From positions 16,556,970 to 16,620,969 of the forward strand of contig NW_020312902.1 of the NCBI RefSeq assembly GCF_003265705.1: a DNA stretch of 64,000 bases, given 5' to 3'. Numbering within the stretch: the stretch's first letter is position 1; each line of letters begins with the position of its first letter. Below the pieces are notes generated by a model. The model was not told where the DNA came from. It was given only the letters and a program-made list of their open reading frames with translations, and made no database searches. The position numbers and the translations under genes were made by a program. Positions 1 through 10,866 of the stretch are shown one piece after another. The DNA is from Callorhinus ursinus (taxonomy: Eukaryota; Chordata; Mammalia; Carnivora; Otariidae).

Positions 1-340
1 TCACTTAACATAATGTCCTCAAGTAGTATCCATGTTGGAGCACATGACAGTATTTCCATTCTTAAGGCTGAATAATATTCTCCTGTACGTATATACCACA
101 TTTTGTTCATTCATTCATCTCCTGATGAACACTTTGGTTGCTTCCACCTCTTGGCTACTGTGAATAATATATGAATATGGGTATGCAAATAACACTTTGA
201 GATCCTGCTTTCAATTCTTTGGGATATACACTCAAAAGTGAGGGCGCTTTATCTTTAGTATTTTGAGAAACCCCATACTGCTTTCCGTAGAGGTTGCACT
301 ATTTTACTTTCTTTACAAGAAGTAAATGAGCTTATAGATT
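1..340 (-). mobile_element. L1 3'-end fragment, antisense
   Basis: The sequence reads as the complement of the late-ORF2/3'-UTR part of an old mammalian L1: the complement of the tract 'native element with AATACTAC...cattcatct...' is visible as 'ggctgaataatattctcc' at about 67-84, followed by the cattcatctcctgatg and cttggctactgtgaataa blocks. It is diverged, and its left end is cut by the window. Confidence 0.7.
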
Positions 341-344
341 ATCA

Positions 345-770
345 TCTGTGTTCATGAGACATATGATCTGTACTTTTCTTGTAATACCTTTGTTTGCTTT
401 TGGTATGAGGGTAATGCTGGCTTCATAGAATGCGTTAGGAAGTATTTACTCTGCTTCTATCTTCTGTAAAAGATTGTGAAGAATTGGTATAATTTCTTCC
501 TTAAACATTTGGTAGAATTCACCAGTGAACCCATCTGGGCCTGGTGCTTTCTGTTTTGTAAAGTTATTAATTATGGATTCAATTTCTTTAACAGGCATAG
601 GCCCATTCAGATTATCTATTTCTTCCTATGTGAGTTGCAGAAGATTATATCTTTCAAGGAATTGATCCATTTCATCTAGGTTATCAAATTTGGGGGCATA
701 GAGTTGTTCATAGTATTCCTTGATTACTATCCTTTTAATGTTCATGGGATCCAAAGAGATGCAAAATTGG
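345..770 (-). mobile_element. Inverted 5' segment of an L1 (ORF2 reverse transcriptase region)
   Basis: Read on the minus strand, this matches the L1 ORF2 region around the 'CCAGATGGGTTCACTGG' block, followed by the 'GCCAGCATTACCCTCATACC' block. Frames are broken. It abuts the sense-oriented L1 segment at about 771 and is best read as the inverted part of one insertion (see the findings). Confidence 0.75.
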
Positions 771-2815
771 GTTTAACATTTGGATGCACATAAAAGTGGT
801 TAACAAAATCCATTCCTAACTAAAACTCTCAGCAATCTAGGAATACAAAAAAGCTTCCTAATCCCCTGATAATGGGTATCTACAGAAAATCTACAGCTAA
901 CATGTATCTATACATATGTATATACAAACTGGTGAAAGACCAACTGTCTTTTCCCCAAGATAAGGACATCCACTCTTACCAATTCTTTGAACATTGTACC
1001 ATAAGTCTTAGTCAGTATAATAAAACAAAAAAGAGAAATGAAAGGTACACATATTGCAAAAGAAGTAACAGTGTATTTCTATATGCTTGTAATGCGCAGC
1101 TCAGAAATTAAAAATTTTAAATACCCCAAAAATTAAAATATCATTTACAACAGCACTAAAAATATGAAATACTTAGGGATAAATATGACAAAAGATGTGT
1201 CAGACCTTTACACTGAAGGCTATGAAACATTGTTGAGAAATTTAAAGACCTAAACAAATGGAGAGAGATACTGTGTTCATGGACCAGAAGACAGTGTTGT
1301 TAATTCTCTCCAAACTGAGCAAGATTCATCAAAATCCCAGTGAAAATCTCATCTTTTTTTTTTTTTTTGGTTGTTAAAACTGGCAGATTCTAAAATTCAC
1401 ATGAAAATTCAAAGGACCCAAAAAACTTTGGAAAAGGAATGAAGTTGAAGGACTTACACTTCAAGAGTAATAAAAAGCTGCAGTAACCAAGAAAGTATGA
1501 CACTAGCATCATGACAGACAAAAAGATAAATGGAACTCAATAGGTCCATAAGTAGTCCCACATAATATAGTCAATTGATTTTTGACAAAGCTGCAAAAGG
1601 CAACTCAGAGGAAAAAGGATAGTCTTTTGAATTAAATAGTGCTGGAATAATTGGATATCCATATGAACTTTGATCCATACCTGTACCATCTATAAAAATG
1701 GACTCAAAATAATCACAGGCCAAAATGTAAAGCCTAAAACTATAAAAATTCTAGAAGAAAACACAGGGGAAGATCTTTGCGACTTTGGATTAGGTGAAGT
1801 TTTTTTTTTTTTTTTTGATATAACTGCAAATGACACAATCCATAATAGAAAAAGTTGATACATTGGACTTAACAAAAATTAGTAATTTCCAAAAGGTGCT
1901 CGTAAAAGAATGAAAAACCAAAACATGGACTGGGAGAATATGTTTGTGAATCACCTATCTCAAAAAGGGCTTATATTATCCTGAATATGTAAAAGAAATC
2001 TTAAAACTCAGTAAGAAACCTAACCAATTAAAGTAGCAAAAGATTCAAACAGATAACCTCACCAAAGTCGATATACAGATGGCAAATAAAAGCAAGAGAA
2101 GATGCTCAACATTATTAACATTAAGTATATGCAAATTAAAATCATAATGAGATACCATGACACACTTAGAATGACTCAAACTAAGTATTAGTGAGGATGT
2201 GGAGTAACTGGAACTCTCATGACTGTCACATGATACAACTGCTTTGGAAAACAGTTTGGCAGTTTCTAAAAATATGAAACATACACTGAACTATTCTGCT
2301 CCTATGAATTATCCCAGAGAAATGAAAGCATATGTTCATTTCATTCTACACAAATGTTTATAAAAACTTTATTTATAATAGCCCCAAGTTAGAAACAACC
2401 CAAAGTTTCATCAACCAGCAAAAGGATAAAGTACGGTATAACCATACAATGGAGTACCTAACTCGGCAATTTTTAAAAAGAAATGAACTACTGATATAAA
2501 TCAGAATCTCATTATGCTTAGTGAAAAGAGATAGACAAAAAAGAGTAAATACTGTACTGTATGATTCCGTTTATAAAACCTAGAAAATACAACCTAATCA
2601 ATATTGACAGAAAGCAGATCAGTGGTTGCCTGGGGACTGGAGTAGCAGGAAGTGGGGTGGGTTGGGAAGGAGAGATTACAGAGGGGGCATGAAGATATGT
2701 TCATTATCTTGGTTGAAGTAGATGGTTTCACTGGTATGTACACATATCAAAATTTATTGAGTTGTACACTTTAAATATGTCCCCTATATTGTATGTCGAT
2801 TTTATCTAAGTCAGT
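771..2815 (+). mobile_element. L1 3' half (ORF2 end and 3' UTR), sense
   Basis: Decayed L1 ORF2 sequence begins with an 'aaaactctcagcaatctagg' block and continues through the typical late blocks 'atgcaaattaaaatcataat' (about 2129-2148) and 'ggtaaatgt/ttgtacactttaaa' (about 2761-2775). Many stops are present and no open reading frame of significant length survives. Its start lies slightly downstream of the L1 position covered by 345-770. Confidence 0.8.
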
Positions 2816-2829
2816 TTTTACAACTTATT

Positions 2830-3640
2830 AAGACAACTCAATAAATAAATGAGGATAAGATTTGAACAGACACTTCATAAAAGAAAAGCAAATAAAAAGA
2901 TGTTCTACAACATTAATTATCACAGAAATGCAAATTAAAACTACAACCATTACACACCCACTCAAATGGCTATGATTTTTAAAAACTGACAATACCGAGT
3001 GCTATCAAGGATGTGGAAAAATGGAAAAATGGGACTCTTACACATTCCATCAGTGGAAATACAAAATGGTTTGCATTTGTGAACTCCCAAAATGCCACTC
3101 TGGGAAACGGCTTGGTAGTTTCTTTTAAATTTAAACACACACTTATCATAGGATCCAGAAATTGCACTCCTAGGTATTTACCTAAGAGGAAAGACAACAG
3201 TATGTATACACAAAAATCTGTAAGGGAATATTTTCAGCATCACTCCAAACTGGAAGCATTCCAAATGTCCTTCAACTGGTGAGCAAATAAACAAACGGGC
3301 ACACCCACACAATGGAATACTACTCAGCAGTACAAAAGAACAAAGTACGAACACAGGTAACATGAATGAATCTCAACTGAAGTGAAAAAAGCCAAATGCA
3401 AAAAGCTACATACTGTATGATTTACTTTACAAGACATTCACAAGATAGCAAAAGCACTGGGAAGAAACCAGATAACTGCTAGGGGTGGGGGAAGAAGGGG
3501 TTGGTATGAAGGGGCATCATTTTTGGGGTGATGGAAATGTTCTAGATCTTGACTGAGGTGTTTACACACTGCAAAATTCAGAAAAAATACACTGAAAAAA
3601 GGTAAATTTTGCTGTATGTAAATTATACCTCACTTAGATG
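2830..3640 (+). mobile_element. Second L1 3'-end fragment, sense
   Basis: The late L1 blocks occur again: 'gaacagacacttcataaaag', 'gaaatgcaaattaaaactac', 'aatggaatactactcagcag', and a final 'ctgtatgtaaattatacctc' near 3610. This is a separate, also decayed copy lying directly after the first, so it is either a tandem insertion or a nested remnant. Confidence 0.75.
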
Positions 3641-3756
3641 TAGATTAATTGTAGATGAATGAAAGTACACATTTCAAAAACGTGTGTGAAACACGCAGGT
3701 AAAGCAGGTCTGGTGCTGCAAGAATGAGCTTTAAATCCAACAAGGAAGACAAAGAA

Positions 3757-3784
3757 ACGTCTCTCTCTCTCTCTCTCTCTCTTC
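3757..3784. repeat. (CT)n microsatellite
   Basis: About 12 uninterrupted CT units lie in unique intronic sequence. Confidence 0.9.
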
Positions 3785-4551
3785 CCCAGAGCAGAGGACG
3801 CCAAATGTTGAGAGTTAGGATTCAGAACACTAGGCTTCAAATGCTAGCTCTCATCTTTTTCCTGAGTTGTGCTCCCTGGTGCCCCACCTAATATTCTTTT
3901 TCGAATGGCAGCAGCTTTTAACCTTAGGCCATTTTCTCATCCGCTCTCATCCGGGTGTTTGGTGAACACCATGATAAAGAATTTAGTGCTTTCAAAGGTG
4001 ACTTTCTTCCTTTTGAGTCACTTCTTTCCTCAAATGTCAAGATGTTCACAGCAAAGGGGTATATGAGGAATAGAAGACAGGGGATTCACGTGGCTGGAGG
4101 CAGCATGCCTTGAGTAGGCTGCAGAGCCAGGGGGCTGACTGGGGGCTCACACAGGCTCCCACGGCACTTTTTGCAGGCACAGGTGTGCAGGTCCTCAGCT
4201 TCTGGACAGGTTCCAATTTGAGTAATTATGTTCTCGTCCCCTAAGTAACCCCTACCGTTTCTGGTAGATACAGAATTCTTACTCACTTCCTGTACTAAAC
4301 TGTGGTGTGGAGTTGCTGTGCAGCTGTTAAACAGCTGACATGTTCCTCTCCATATACAGTCTCTAACGCACTTTTGGATGAAAGGCGCTACATAAACATA
4401 TTTTATTGTCATGTACTGGTTGCCTTTCCACTTAGTAGTAGGTTTTGTGAGTTTCTAACTATCAAATCCAGATCTGTGTTCCACAGTACATCAATGTTTA
4501 ACTTCTTCTCCTTCCTGTCCCCCAACCCCCTCTAAACAACGAGGCTCTTAC
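3785..4551. other. Intronic sequence, mostly unique
   Basis: No exon of BTRC is seen here; in particular, the terminal coding exon that must follow 4552-4630 is not recognisable anywhere in 1-4551. Around 4365-4400 a short 'ctttTGGATGAAAGGCGCTA' block resembles the 3' part of ancient SINE or L2-like repeats (weak). A C-rich tract (4518-4530) precedes the donor of the neighbouring exon. Confidence 0.5.
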
Positions 4552-4630
4552 CACAAGGGTCCGTAGACAGAGAGTCCCTGCAGGAGCACGGGGGTCCAGA
4601 GCAGCTACAAGATCCCACACTTTAATTTTT
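4552..4630 (-). CDS. BTRC: BTRC coding exon, residues about 526-552 (WD40 blade 6)
   Basis: This 79-nt exon reads [23 protein letters not shown]. The acceptor is TTTAG at 4631-4635 and the donor is GTAAGA at 4551-4546. The first base completes the Gly codon begun in the upstream exon (2+1), and the exon ends on a codon boundary. It supplies the closing Trp-Asp strand of a WD repeat and the loop leading into the last blade. Val-Ala-Ala at the start of the loop and Ala-Gly before Thr identify BTRC; from memory FBXW11 has Gln-Ala-Ala and Ala-Ser. The next exon, with the last blade and the C-terminal Ser-Arg tail, is off the left edge. Confidence 0.97.
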
Positions 4631-6071
4631 CTAAAGATCAAAAAGGGGACAAAAATCTCAATTAAAAGCAAAATTAAGGGACCACAGGAAGAACAGCAAA
4701 AAGTCATGGCAATAAATATGTACAGTGAACGTGATTTATATGATAAATGCAGCTCACAGGAATATATAAAAACTTTTTTGTTTTGGAGACTTGGTTCTTG
4801 CATTCATTCTTGGGTAGAGGTTATTGGTCTTAACAGGGGAAAATGTACAGGTTTAGCCTAAAAAATGAGAAATAGGTTAGCTTTAACCAAGCTAAAGATA
4901 GTGAATGGTAAACTTACACCATACTTTGGGGCCAGGAAGAAATCTTATACATTAGACCTCTTAATGATATAAGAGGTCACTTAGACCGAAAAACCTGTAA
5001 TTCTGAGGCATCTTCTTTCCGGTCAATTCTAAGAATGGCCCACGTAACATGTACCAGAGGACTGGAGCCCACTGAAGAACTATGTAGTTTATATAAGCAA
5101 ATGCTCATATTTTGATTTAAATAAGAAAAGTTTAGCCCTTCTAAAAATCAAACATACGGTCATGTCTCCTCAAGGTAAATAACAGACAAAATCCAAGAAA
5201 GGTGGGAACAGATCAAAACCAGGGCAATCAGAAAATGTAACGTAGCTAGAATATGTCCTCACACCCTGAACAATTTCCAAAGGGTAGAACAGTGATGGCT
5301 GACTCAAAGCAGAGGGAGTGGTCTATTCCTGCTGCGCGAGTTGTCTTCAACACTATGGCTAGCTCCAAATCTAAGATAATGTTGTAAGGTAGTTTCTGAT
5401 ATTTAAAAAGCTGTCAGTATGTGAACTACAGCCTTCCACCCCCCACGTCAGGCACCCTGACAAGACGAAATGATAAAGAGGCCTTCATAAATGAATAATA
5501 CACTTTTGTACGAGTTTACTATGTATTTAGCAGTGCTAGACATGGGATCCATTCACAACATGAATGGATTCTAAAACCACTGGAAATTAGACCAAAGAAA
5601 ATAAAGATTATTAAACTTCTTGTCACCGAAATGCTAGGAGAAGTGAAGACAAGAGTGCTACACTTTTAGGAATTACTCAAAGAGATCCATATTCAAGAGC
5701 CTGCCACACTATGCCCCAAAGATACTGCCTCCAATATTTGTTTTATTAGTAAGTCATTATTTTACACACATATCCTGGTATACTGGGTTTTCCCAGTTCT
5801 CTGCTTTATAGGGTAAAACAGACAAGTATATAACCAAATAACTAAAATGTTAATGAAAGTCATGAGCAAATAAATGATCAGGAAGAACATTTTAAGAAAA
5901 GTAAACAAAGGAGAGGTGAACACATAGACTAGACACAAAAAATATTGTATCAGATCCTTTCTGTGAAATCCATAATCTTTCAGAGTCAGGGAAATACTAT
6001 ATATTTAATCAACCTCAGTGAGGAGGAATCAAGATGTACATTTTTTTTTAAAACCCTGTTAGCAAACTCAC
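4631..6071. other. BTRC intron, unique sequence
   Basis: This 1,441-bp intron contains no recognised recent repeat and no second open frame of interest. It is AT-rich. The acceptor of the downstream exon has a weak pyrimidine tract (TTTTTGATCTTTAG). Confidence 0.6.
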
Positions 6072-6182
6072 CCATCGTAGGCCCCACTGACTATCCTCTT
6101 GTTATCGAATCGAATACAGCGCACCAGCTCCTCGTGACCTTCTAAGACTCGTAAACACGCACCACATTCTATGTCCCATAAT
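6072..6182 (-). CDS. BTRC: BTRC coding exon, residues about 489-526 (WD40 blades 5-6)
   Basis: This 111-nt exon reads [22 protein letters not shown]. The acceptor is TTTTCCAG at 6183-6190 and the donor is GTGAGT at 6071-6066. It enters with one base completing Arg and leaves with two bases of Gly. The Arg of Leu-Val-Arg-Cys (about 510) and the Tyr of Ala-Tyr-Asp-Gly (about 524) correspond to the known phosphodegron contacts Arg474 and Tyr488 in the 569-residue isoform numbering, so the substrate-binding face is intact. The sequence is identical to the human protein as I recall it. Confidence 0.97.
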
Positions 6183-6682
6183 CTGGAAAAGAAAATTGAG
6201 TCAAGTGAATTTTCATGTATTCTTTTCTAAGCTTGGCATGTTATAATAATATACTTTGTATGTCTTCAAAAAACCCACAAAAATAGAATCAATCAACATA
6301 CATACAAAAATGTGATTGATCTCCTTTCTGTTGTATAATTCAGGCAGACAAATGTATGACTGAAGTTCATATGAAGTATATATTTTCAAAGCACAAGGCT
6401 TTATATAATCCTGTAACCAGGGTCTCCAAGGTGTAAGAAGGATGAATTCAATGTACCCAGTTGCCTGTGAAGGAAATGACCAAGCCAAGAAAACTAATGC
6501 TTCCTGAAATCACCAATAAGAACGAGATGCAGAGTGCTGGTGATATCCTGCCTCACAAAGCATGTGCACCTCTGTTACTAAGGACACTCTCTGTTTTCAC
6601 CCACTGTCCAGGACAGTCTTTCTCTATAATGGAAACAAAAAGCAAGTTCTCAAAAACATTTATATACTAACATAAAAAAACT
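6183..6682. other. BTRC intron, unique part
   Basis: No repeat or coding signal was recognised between the exon and the first CanSINE. Confidence 0.5.
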
Positions 6683-6795
6683 GGGGGCGCCTGGCTGGCT
6701 CAGTCAGAAGAGCATGAGACTCTTGATCTCAGGGTTGTGAGTTTGTGAGCCCCATGATGGACACAGAAATTACTTAAAAAAATAAAATCTTAAAA
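6683..6795 (+). mobile_element. CanSINE, older short type
   Basis: The head is GGGGCGCCTGGCTGGCTCAG, followed by a body with 'gactcttgatctcagggttg' and a tail 'aataaaatctta'. It lacks the CT-rich middle of the younger copies and is about 110 bp long. The A-rich tail forms the left side of the next SINE's target duplication. Confidence 0.85.
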
Positions 6796-6808
6796 CTGCA
6801 TGCTTTCA

Positions 6809-7009
6809 GGGGCACCTGGGTGGCTCAGTCATTAAGCGTCTGCCTTCAGCTCAGGTCATGATCCCAGGGTCCTGGGATCGAGCCCCGCATCAGGCTCCCT
6901 GCTCTGTGGGAAGCCTACTTCTCCCTCTCTCACTCCCCGTGCTTGTGTTCCCTCTCTTGCTATATCTCTCTCTATCAAATAAATAAATAAAATCTTTAAA
7001 AAAAAAACA
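6809..7009 (+). mobile_element. CanSINE, full length
   Basis: The head is GGGGCACCTGGGTGGCTCAG, followed by 'atcccagggtcctgggatcg', a CT-rich stretch and the tail AATAAATAAATAAAATCTTT plus A-run. Perfect 16-bp target-site duplications AAAACTGCATGCTTTC lie at 6792-6807 and 7010-7025. Confidence 0.95.
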
Positions 7010-7630
7010 AAAACTGCATGCTTTCGGGCCAATCCAAATGAAATGACAATTTCCTTAGATATAACAATAGTTCTGTTGTTTTTTTAAATGGCCTTTTCAC
7101 CCTCTTAGTACTTTTTGAAGGAAGGGAGAGGATTGACAGATCTCCCAAATTCTATTCATATCTCTGTCATTCATCTTTGTGAAGGGAAACACCAAGAAGT
7201 AATTCGATCTATGGATTCTTCATAATTTCAAAGACTGGTAACTCCCTGGATAAGTACATAATGCGAAGAAAACAAAAGTGCACAATTTCTAGTAGGGAAA
7301 CAAATCTTTTTTCTTTTTTTCTTCTTCTTCTTTTTATTTTTAAGAACACTGGTGGAGAGAAAAGGCAGTTGGCTATTTATTAGCACTTTTCAACTGTACA
7401 CAGGAGGAATTTAAAGAGGAGGGCCTTCAACCTCCATCTACTTATCACTCTTGTCCACTTCTTCATTCAAGCAGTACCTTTAAAACAGGTCTATCTGGTA
7501 ATAAAACTATTATAGGAAGGAAACACATCAACAAAAGGCTTTGCTGTGCTTTCTTTCTGCTTGGGGCAAACTTTTTTTTTTTTTTGGCAAACTTTTGACC
7601 TATAAAAAGCTACAGAAAGGAAAAACATTT

Positions 7631-7980
7631 GGGGCGCCTGGCTGGCTCAGTTGGAGGAGCGTGTGACTTTTTTTTTTTTTTTAAGAATTTTTATTTATTT
7701 ATTTGACAGAGAGAGACACAGCAAGAGAGGGAACACAAGCAGGGGGAGTGGGAGAGGGAGAAGCAGGCTTCCCGCGGAGCAGGGAGCCCGATGCGGGGCT
7801 TGATCCCAGGACCCTGGGATCATGACCTGAGTCAAAGGCAGATGCTTAACGACTGAGCCACCCAGGCACCCCAGGAGCGTGTGACTCTTGATCTTGGGGT
7901 TGTAAGTTGGAGCCCCATGTTGGGGGTAGAGATTACTTAAAAATAAAAATCTAAAAAAAAAAAAAAAAGAAAAAGAAAAG
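7631..7980 (+). mobile_element. CanSINE, older type, split by a younger SINE
   Basis: The head is at 7631-7668 and the remainder (starting 'aggagcgtgtgactcttgat', ending in an A-run) at 7873-7978. Flanking near-duplicate 'aaaaacattt' at 7621-7630 and 7981-7990 marks its own insertion. It is interrupted by the antisense CanSINE at 7669-7872. Confidence 0.9.
7669..7872 (-). mobile_element. CanSINE nested inside an older CanSINE
   Basis: Antisense copy: T-run, 'tttatttatttatttgacag', purine-rich middle, then 'gactgagccacccaggcacc'. The 14-bp duplication AGGAGCGTGTGACT at 7655-7668 and 7873-7886 proves insertion into the older element. Confidence 0.95.
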
Positions 7981-8098
7981 AAAAACATTTTATTATAAAT
8001 ATAATACACTCGAAGGTAACACACCCAGACTTCTGTGCGCTAACAATGAATGGCAGGGTAGCAGTGATCCCTTCTGGGTAAGAGCACCTGCTGCTCAC

Positions 8099-8217
8099 CT
8101 GATAGTGTTGTCAGATGAGCCACTCACGACCAGCCTGTCTCTGTACTGCAAACAGGCAATGCCGCGTTTGTGTCCATTTAAGGTCCTTACAAATTCACAA
8201 GTACTTGTGTTCCATAC
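8099..8217 (-). CDS. BTRC: BTRC coding exon, residues about 450-489 (WD40 blades 4-5)
   Basis: This 119-nt exon starts on a codon boundary with Val-Trp-Asn-Thr-Ser-Thr-Cys and ends two bases into Arg after Ser-Asp-Asn-Thr-Ile. The acceptor is CCTTTTCAG at 8218-8226 and the donor is GTGAGC at 8098-8093. It contains the His-Lys-Arg-Gly-Ile-Ala-Cys motif, whose Arg-Gly (about 467-468) matches the Arg431/Gly432 degron contacts of the 569-residue isoform numbering. The residues visible are those of both BTRC and FBXW11, except Asn-Thr at 452-453, where FBXW11 has Ser-Thr as I recall. Confidence 0.97.
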
Positions 8218-8718
8218 CTGAAAAGGAAATAGTATTTGGCAGTTGATCTGGTGTTTTTACTAGTAAGATCTATGGCATTTGGAGTCTTGGGCAAGCAGAA
8301 AATAGCACCGAGCCAACAGGGGGAAGTCAACTTCTCAAACCACACCAAAAAGAGAGAGGGGGAAAAAAGGGACAAGTTTAATTCACAATAACAAAGGGCT
8401 ATTTTATAGCTGGCTGCTATCACATGAGAATTCCTCAAATTGATTTACTCTTATGTGGTTAGTCTGGTTTGCAGACAAATTTTCTTGAAGCTAAATTTAC
8501 CCCTGCCCTTCTCACACTCACCATTATTTACAGGAATAAGATACCTAAGATTTTCACACGGCTTATCTCACTCGTTGCCTTTTTACACATAGACTAGTAT
8601 CTGAATTAAATATTAAATTACTCTACACTGACGTTTAAATATGAAATTTCCTTTGATCAGATTTTCACATGAACTCCCTTACTCTATGTTGGGGACTTAC
8701 TGAAAAATGCCTCATTAC
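8218..8718. other. BTRC intron, unique sequence
   Basis: This 501-bp intron shows no recognised repeat. Confidence 0.6.
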
Positions 8719-8968
8719 CTTTATAGTCCTATCTCCAGATGCAGAAACGATGTACTTGTCATCAAAGTCTACAACATTGACAGCAGCTCGATGTCCGACT
8801 AGCACCCTCCGGAGGGTGATGTCAGTTGGGGAGGCCATATCCCATACAGCAATGGAACGGTCTTTGGAGCACGTCACCATCATGCCATTATTGAAACGCA
8901 AGTGCAGAACTGCTTCACAATGGTGAATCAACGTGTTTAGCATTTCACCTGTATTTGCATCCCACACC
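8719..8968 (-). CDS. BTRC: BTRC coding exon, residues about 366-449 (WD40 blades 2-4)
   Basis: This 250-nt exon, the longest here, encodes almost two WD repeats: [10 protein letters not shown]..., [14 protein letters not shown], then Val-Gly-His-Arg-Ala-Ala-Val-Asn-Val and Gly-Asp-Arg-Thr-Ile-Lys. The acceptor is TTGTTCCAG at 8969-8977 and the donor is GTAATG at 8718-8713. One base completes Arg and the exon ends in frame. Glu-Met-Leu, His-His-Cys-Glu, Asn-Asn-Gly-Met-Met and Ala-Ser-Pro-Thr mark BTRC rather than FBXW11. Residue 370 is Ala here (GCA), where I recall Val in human BTRC. Confidence 0.98.
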
Positions 8969-10663
8969 CTGGAACAAACAACATTAAAAAGGTTATCTGA
9001 GGTTTTGAGGGTGCTCCTGGCTATAATCCTATTTGACCACCACATTCCCCATCCATCCCGCCCCATTTTCATAATTAGTATTACACTCTACTCTCTAGCA
9101 GCTTTGAGGCTGAGGTGAGGTGAAGAGTTCTGATGGACCATGGGGAAGTGATAGAGAGAGGGCCGGAGAAGGAAGGGATAGGATGCTGCCAATGTGAAAC
9201 CCTTAAGACACACTACTTGAAATCTGGGTGAGTTATGGGGAGTAGGAATGAAGATGCAACCACCATCACCTACTAACTGGGCCCAGACTTCAAGATTATT
9301 ATAAAACTTCTGACATTCAATCTGATATCTTTAATGAGATACATTTTAAAGTAGGAATCTGATCAGTAACAGTAGCATTAGTGTCCCACGAGTAGCCCTC
9401 AGGAAGCAGAACTGACACAGGCCAAGAAGCTTCTGTAACAAACTGACTTAGTACTATGGATTTGAGCCTAATAACCCTGGATCTTCGATTTCACCATACC
9501 GGCCAGGTGCAAGATGAACTATACTCTAAGTCTGAGGCCCTATTTCTGTGCTTTGAACAGGGGGTAGAGATCAAGAACAGCCATCCCATTGTAAATGGGG
9601 ACTTAAAACAGCAGGGTGTGGGACGTTTGGAGAGCTTGAGAATTTTGTGTGATGATATATTTAACTTTGATTACTCTATTTTTGTATATTTACTTTGATT
9701 TTCATAACACATTTTATTTCCTTTTCCAATTTAACCCCATCTTTTAGAAAATCATTTTGTCCCTTATCCTATAAATGATGTTAATCTCTACAAAGTTTTA
9801 GCTTCCTGGAGGCACTCCACAGCATCAATAAATGTTAGATGTCGATAACTGTAAGAACTGAGTATGCTATTCCTTTAAGTCAAAAGATAAGAAACAGGAA
9901 CAGCCTTTTCTATTCACAGAGGATAATTTCGAATGGTAAACATTTAACTTCGGAGAATCTAACAATGCAGTTAACTGCCTTTTTTTGTAAAGTTATTTTT
10001 GATGCATTATGTATGTTTGCTAAATCCTTTAGCTTAAGGCAAAACTCCTAAGAGAGGTTTCCAGCAGTGCTGCTGGTACCCAGAACTCAAGCTACACTGG
10101 ACTCCAGCAGCATAATGGCTGTGTCATCAAATCACGAACGCCTCTGGAAACTGAAGGCCCCTCCCTGAGTAAAGCTTGCAATTAAAAACTGCAGGGACAG
10201 CAGGGGAGGGCCTGGCAAAGAGACAGCATTGCTCACCTGTACACATTTTATTTATTTTTTATTTTTATTTTTTTACCTGTACACATTTTAAAGGAGATAA
10301 TGCATGTCTATACCGCAGTTATAACCACCTGAAAGGAGGCTTTATTCCATTCACATCATTCCTCTGTGAGCTGGTTTTTGTAAAGAATGCAAGGTTTATC
10401 AAGTTTCTATAATGGATGATTCCCCCAAATTAAAGTAGAATATGTAGTTTCTTCAGTGTGCAAAAATGTAAACTTGCCTTAATCATTCCTAAATCAAGGT
10501 TTCTAGGTGGACACAATGATGTGGAGAGCTGATGGTTTATTCTTCTTTAGTTATGAAGTTTCGGAACTGTGTTCATGCAGTTATATACAAAATTACTATC
10601 TATGACTCAGAACAGAGCAGATCTGATTTTCCAGATTTCGAAAGATCATTTGAAATTTTCTAC
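8969..10663. other. BTRC intron, unique sequence
   Basis: This 1.7-kb intron has no clear SINE or L1. There are short T-rich runs near 10240-10275 with an adjacent short direct repeat 'acctgtacacattttA' at about 10236-10251 and 10275-10291. No coding exon was recognised. Confidence 0.55.
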
Positions 10664-10782
10664 CTGACCGTGGAATCCGATGATCCAGTTATGATCACCC
10701 TCTCATCATACTGGAGACACAGGACAGAACCCGTGTGGCCTGTGAGAATTCGCTTGCATTCCAACGTGCTTTTATCCCAGAT
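10664..10782 (-). CDS. BTRC: BTRC coding exon, residues about 327-366 (WD40 blades 1-2)
   Basis: This 119-nt exon reads [29 protein letters not shown]. The acceptor is CATCCTAG at 10783-10790 and the donor is GTAGAA (10663-10658), a weaker than usual donor. The Ser of Thr-Gly-Ser-Val (about 345) and the second Ser of Gly-Ser-Ser-Asp (about 361) are the degron contacts known as Ser309 and Ser325. Residue 331 is Ser (AGC), where I recall Asn in human. The Lys-Arg-Ile-Leu stretch is of BTRC type. Confidence 0.97.
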
Positions 10783-10831
10783 CTAGGATGGCAAACAAGA
10801 TCCTTTTGATCAATGTGATAACGGGGTGCTG

Positions 10832-10866
10832 CTGAGACTTGTTGGCTCTATTATGTGTTTGATTCT
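10832..10866. repeat. 35-bp direct repeat, copy 1
   Basis: An exact 35-base match to 11991-12025, beginning CTGAGACTTGTTGG and ending GTTTGATTCT, in the same orientation. It sits in the intron upstream (in coordinates above) of the 10664-10782 exon and has no flanking homology with copy 2. Confidence 0.95.

Noticed and set aside
1..4551. Search for the terminal BTRC exon
   Set aside because: No minus-strand frame with the expected last WD blade or the Ser-Arg-Thr-Tyr-Thr-Tyr-type tail is visible; the exon must be outside the window.
4498..4803. 101-codon frame spanning the 4552-4630 exon and its intron flanks
   Set aside because: Only the central 26 codons are BTRC; the remainder is intron read-through past consensus splice sites.
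8669..8926. 85-codon plus-strand frame opposite the BTRC 8719-8968 exon
   Set aside because: Antisense shadow of a conserved coding exon.
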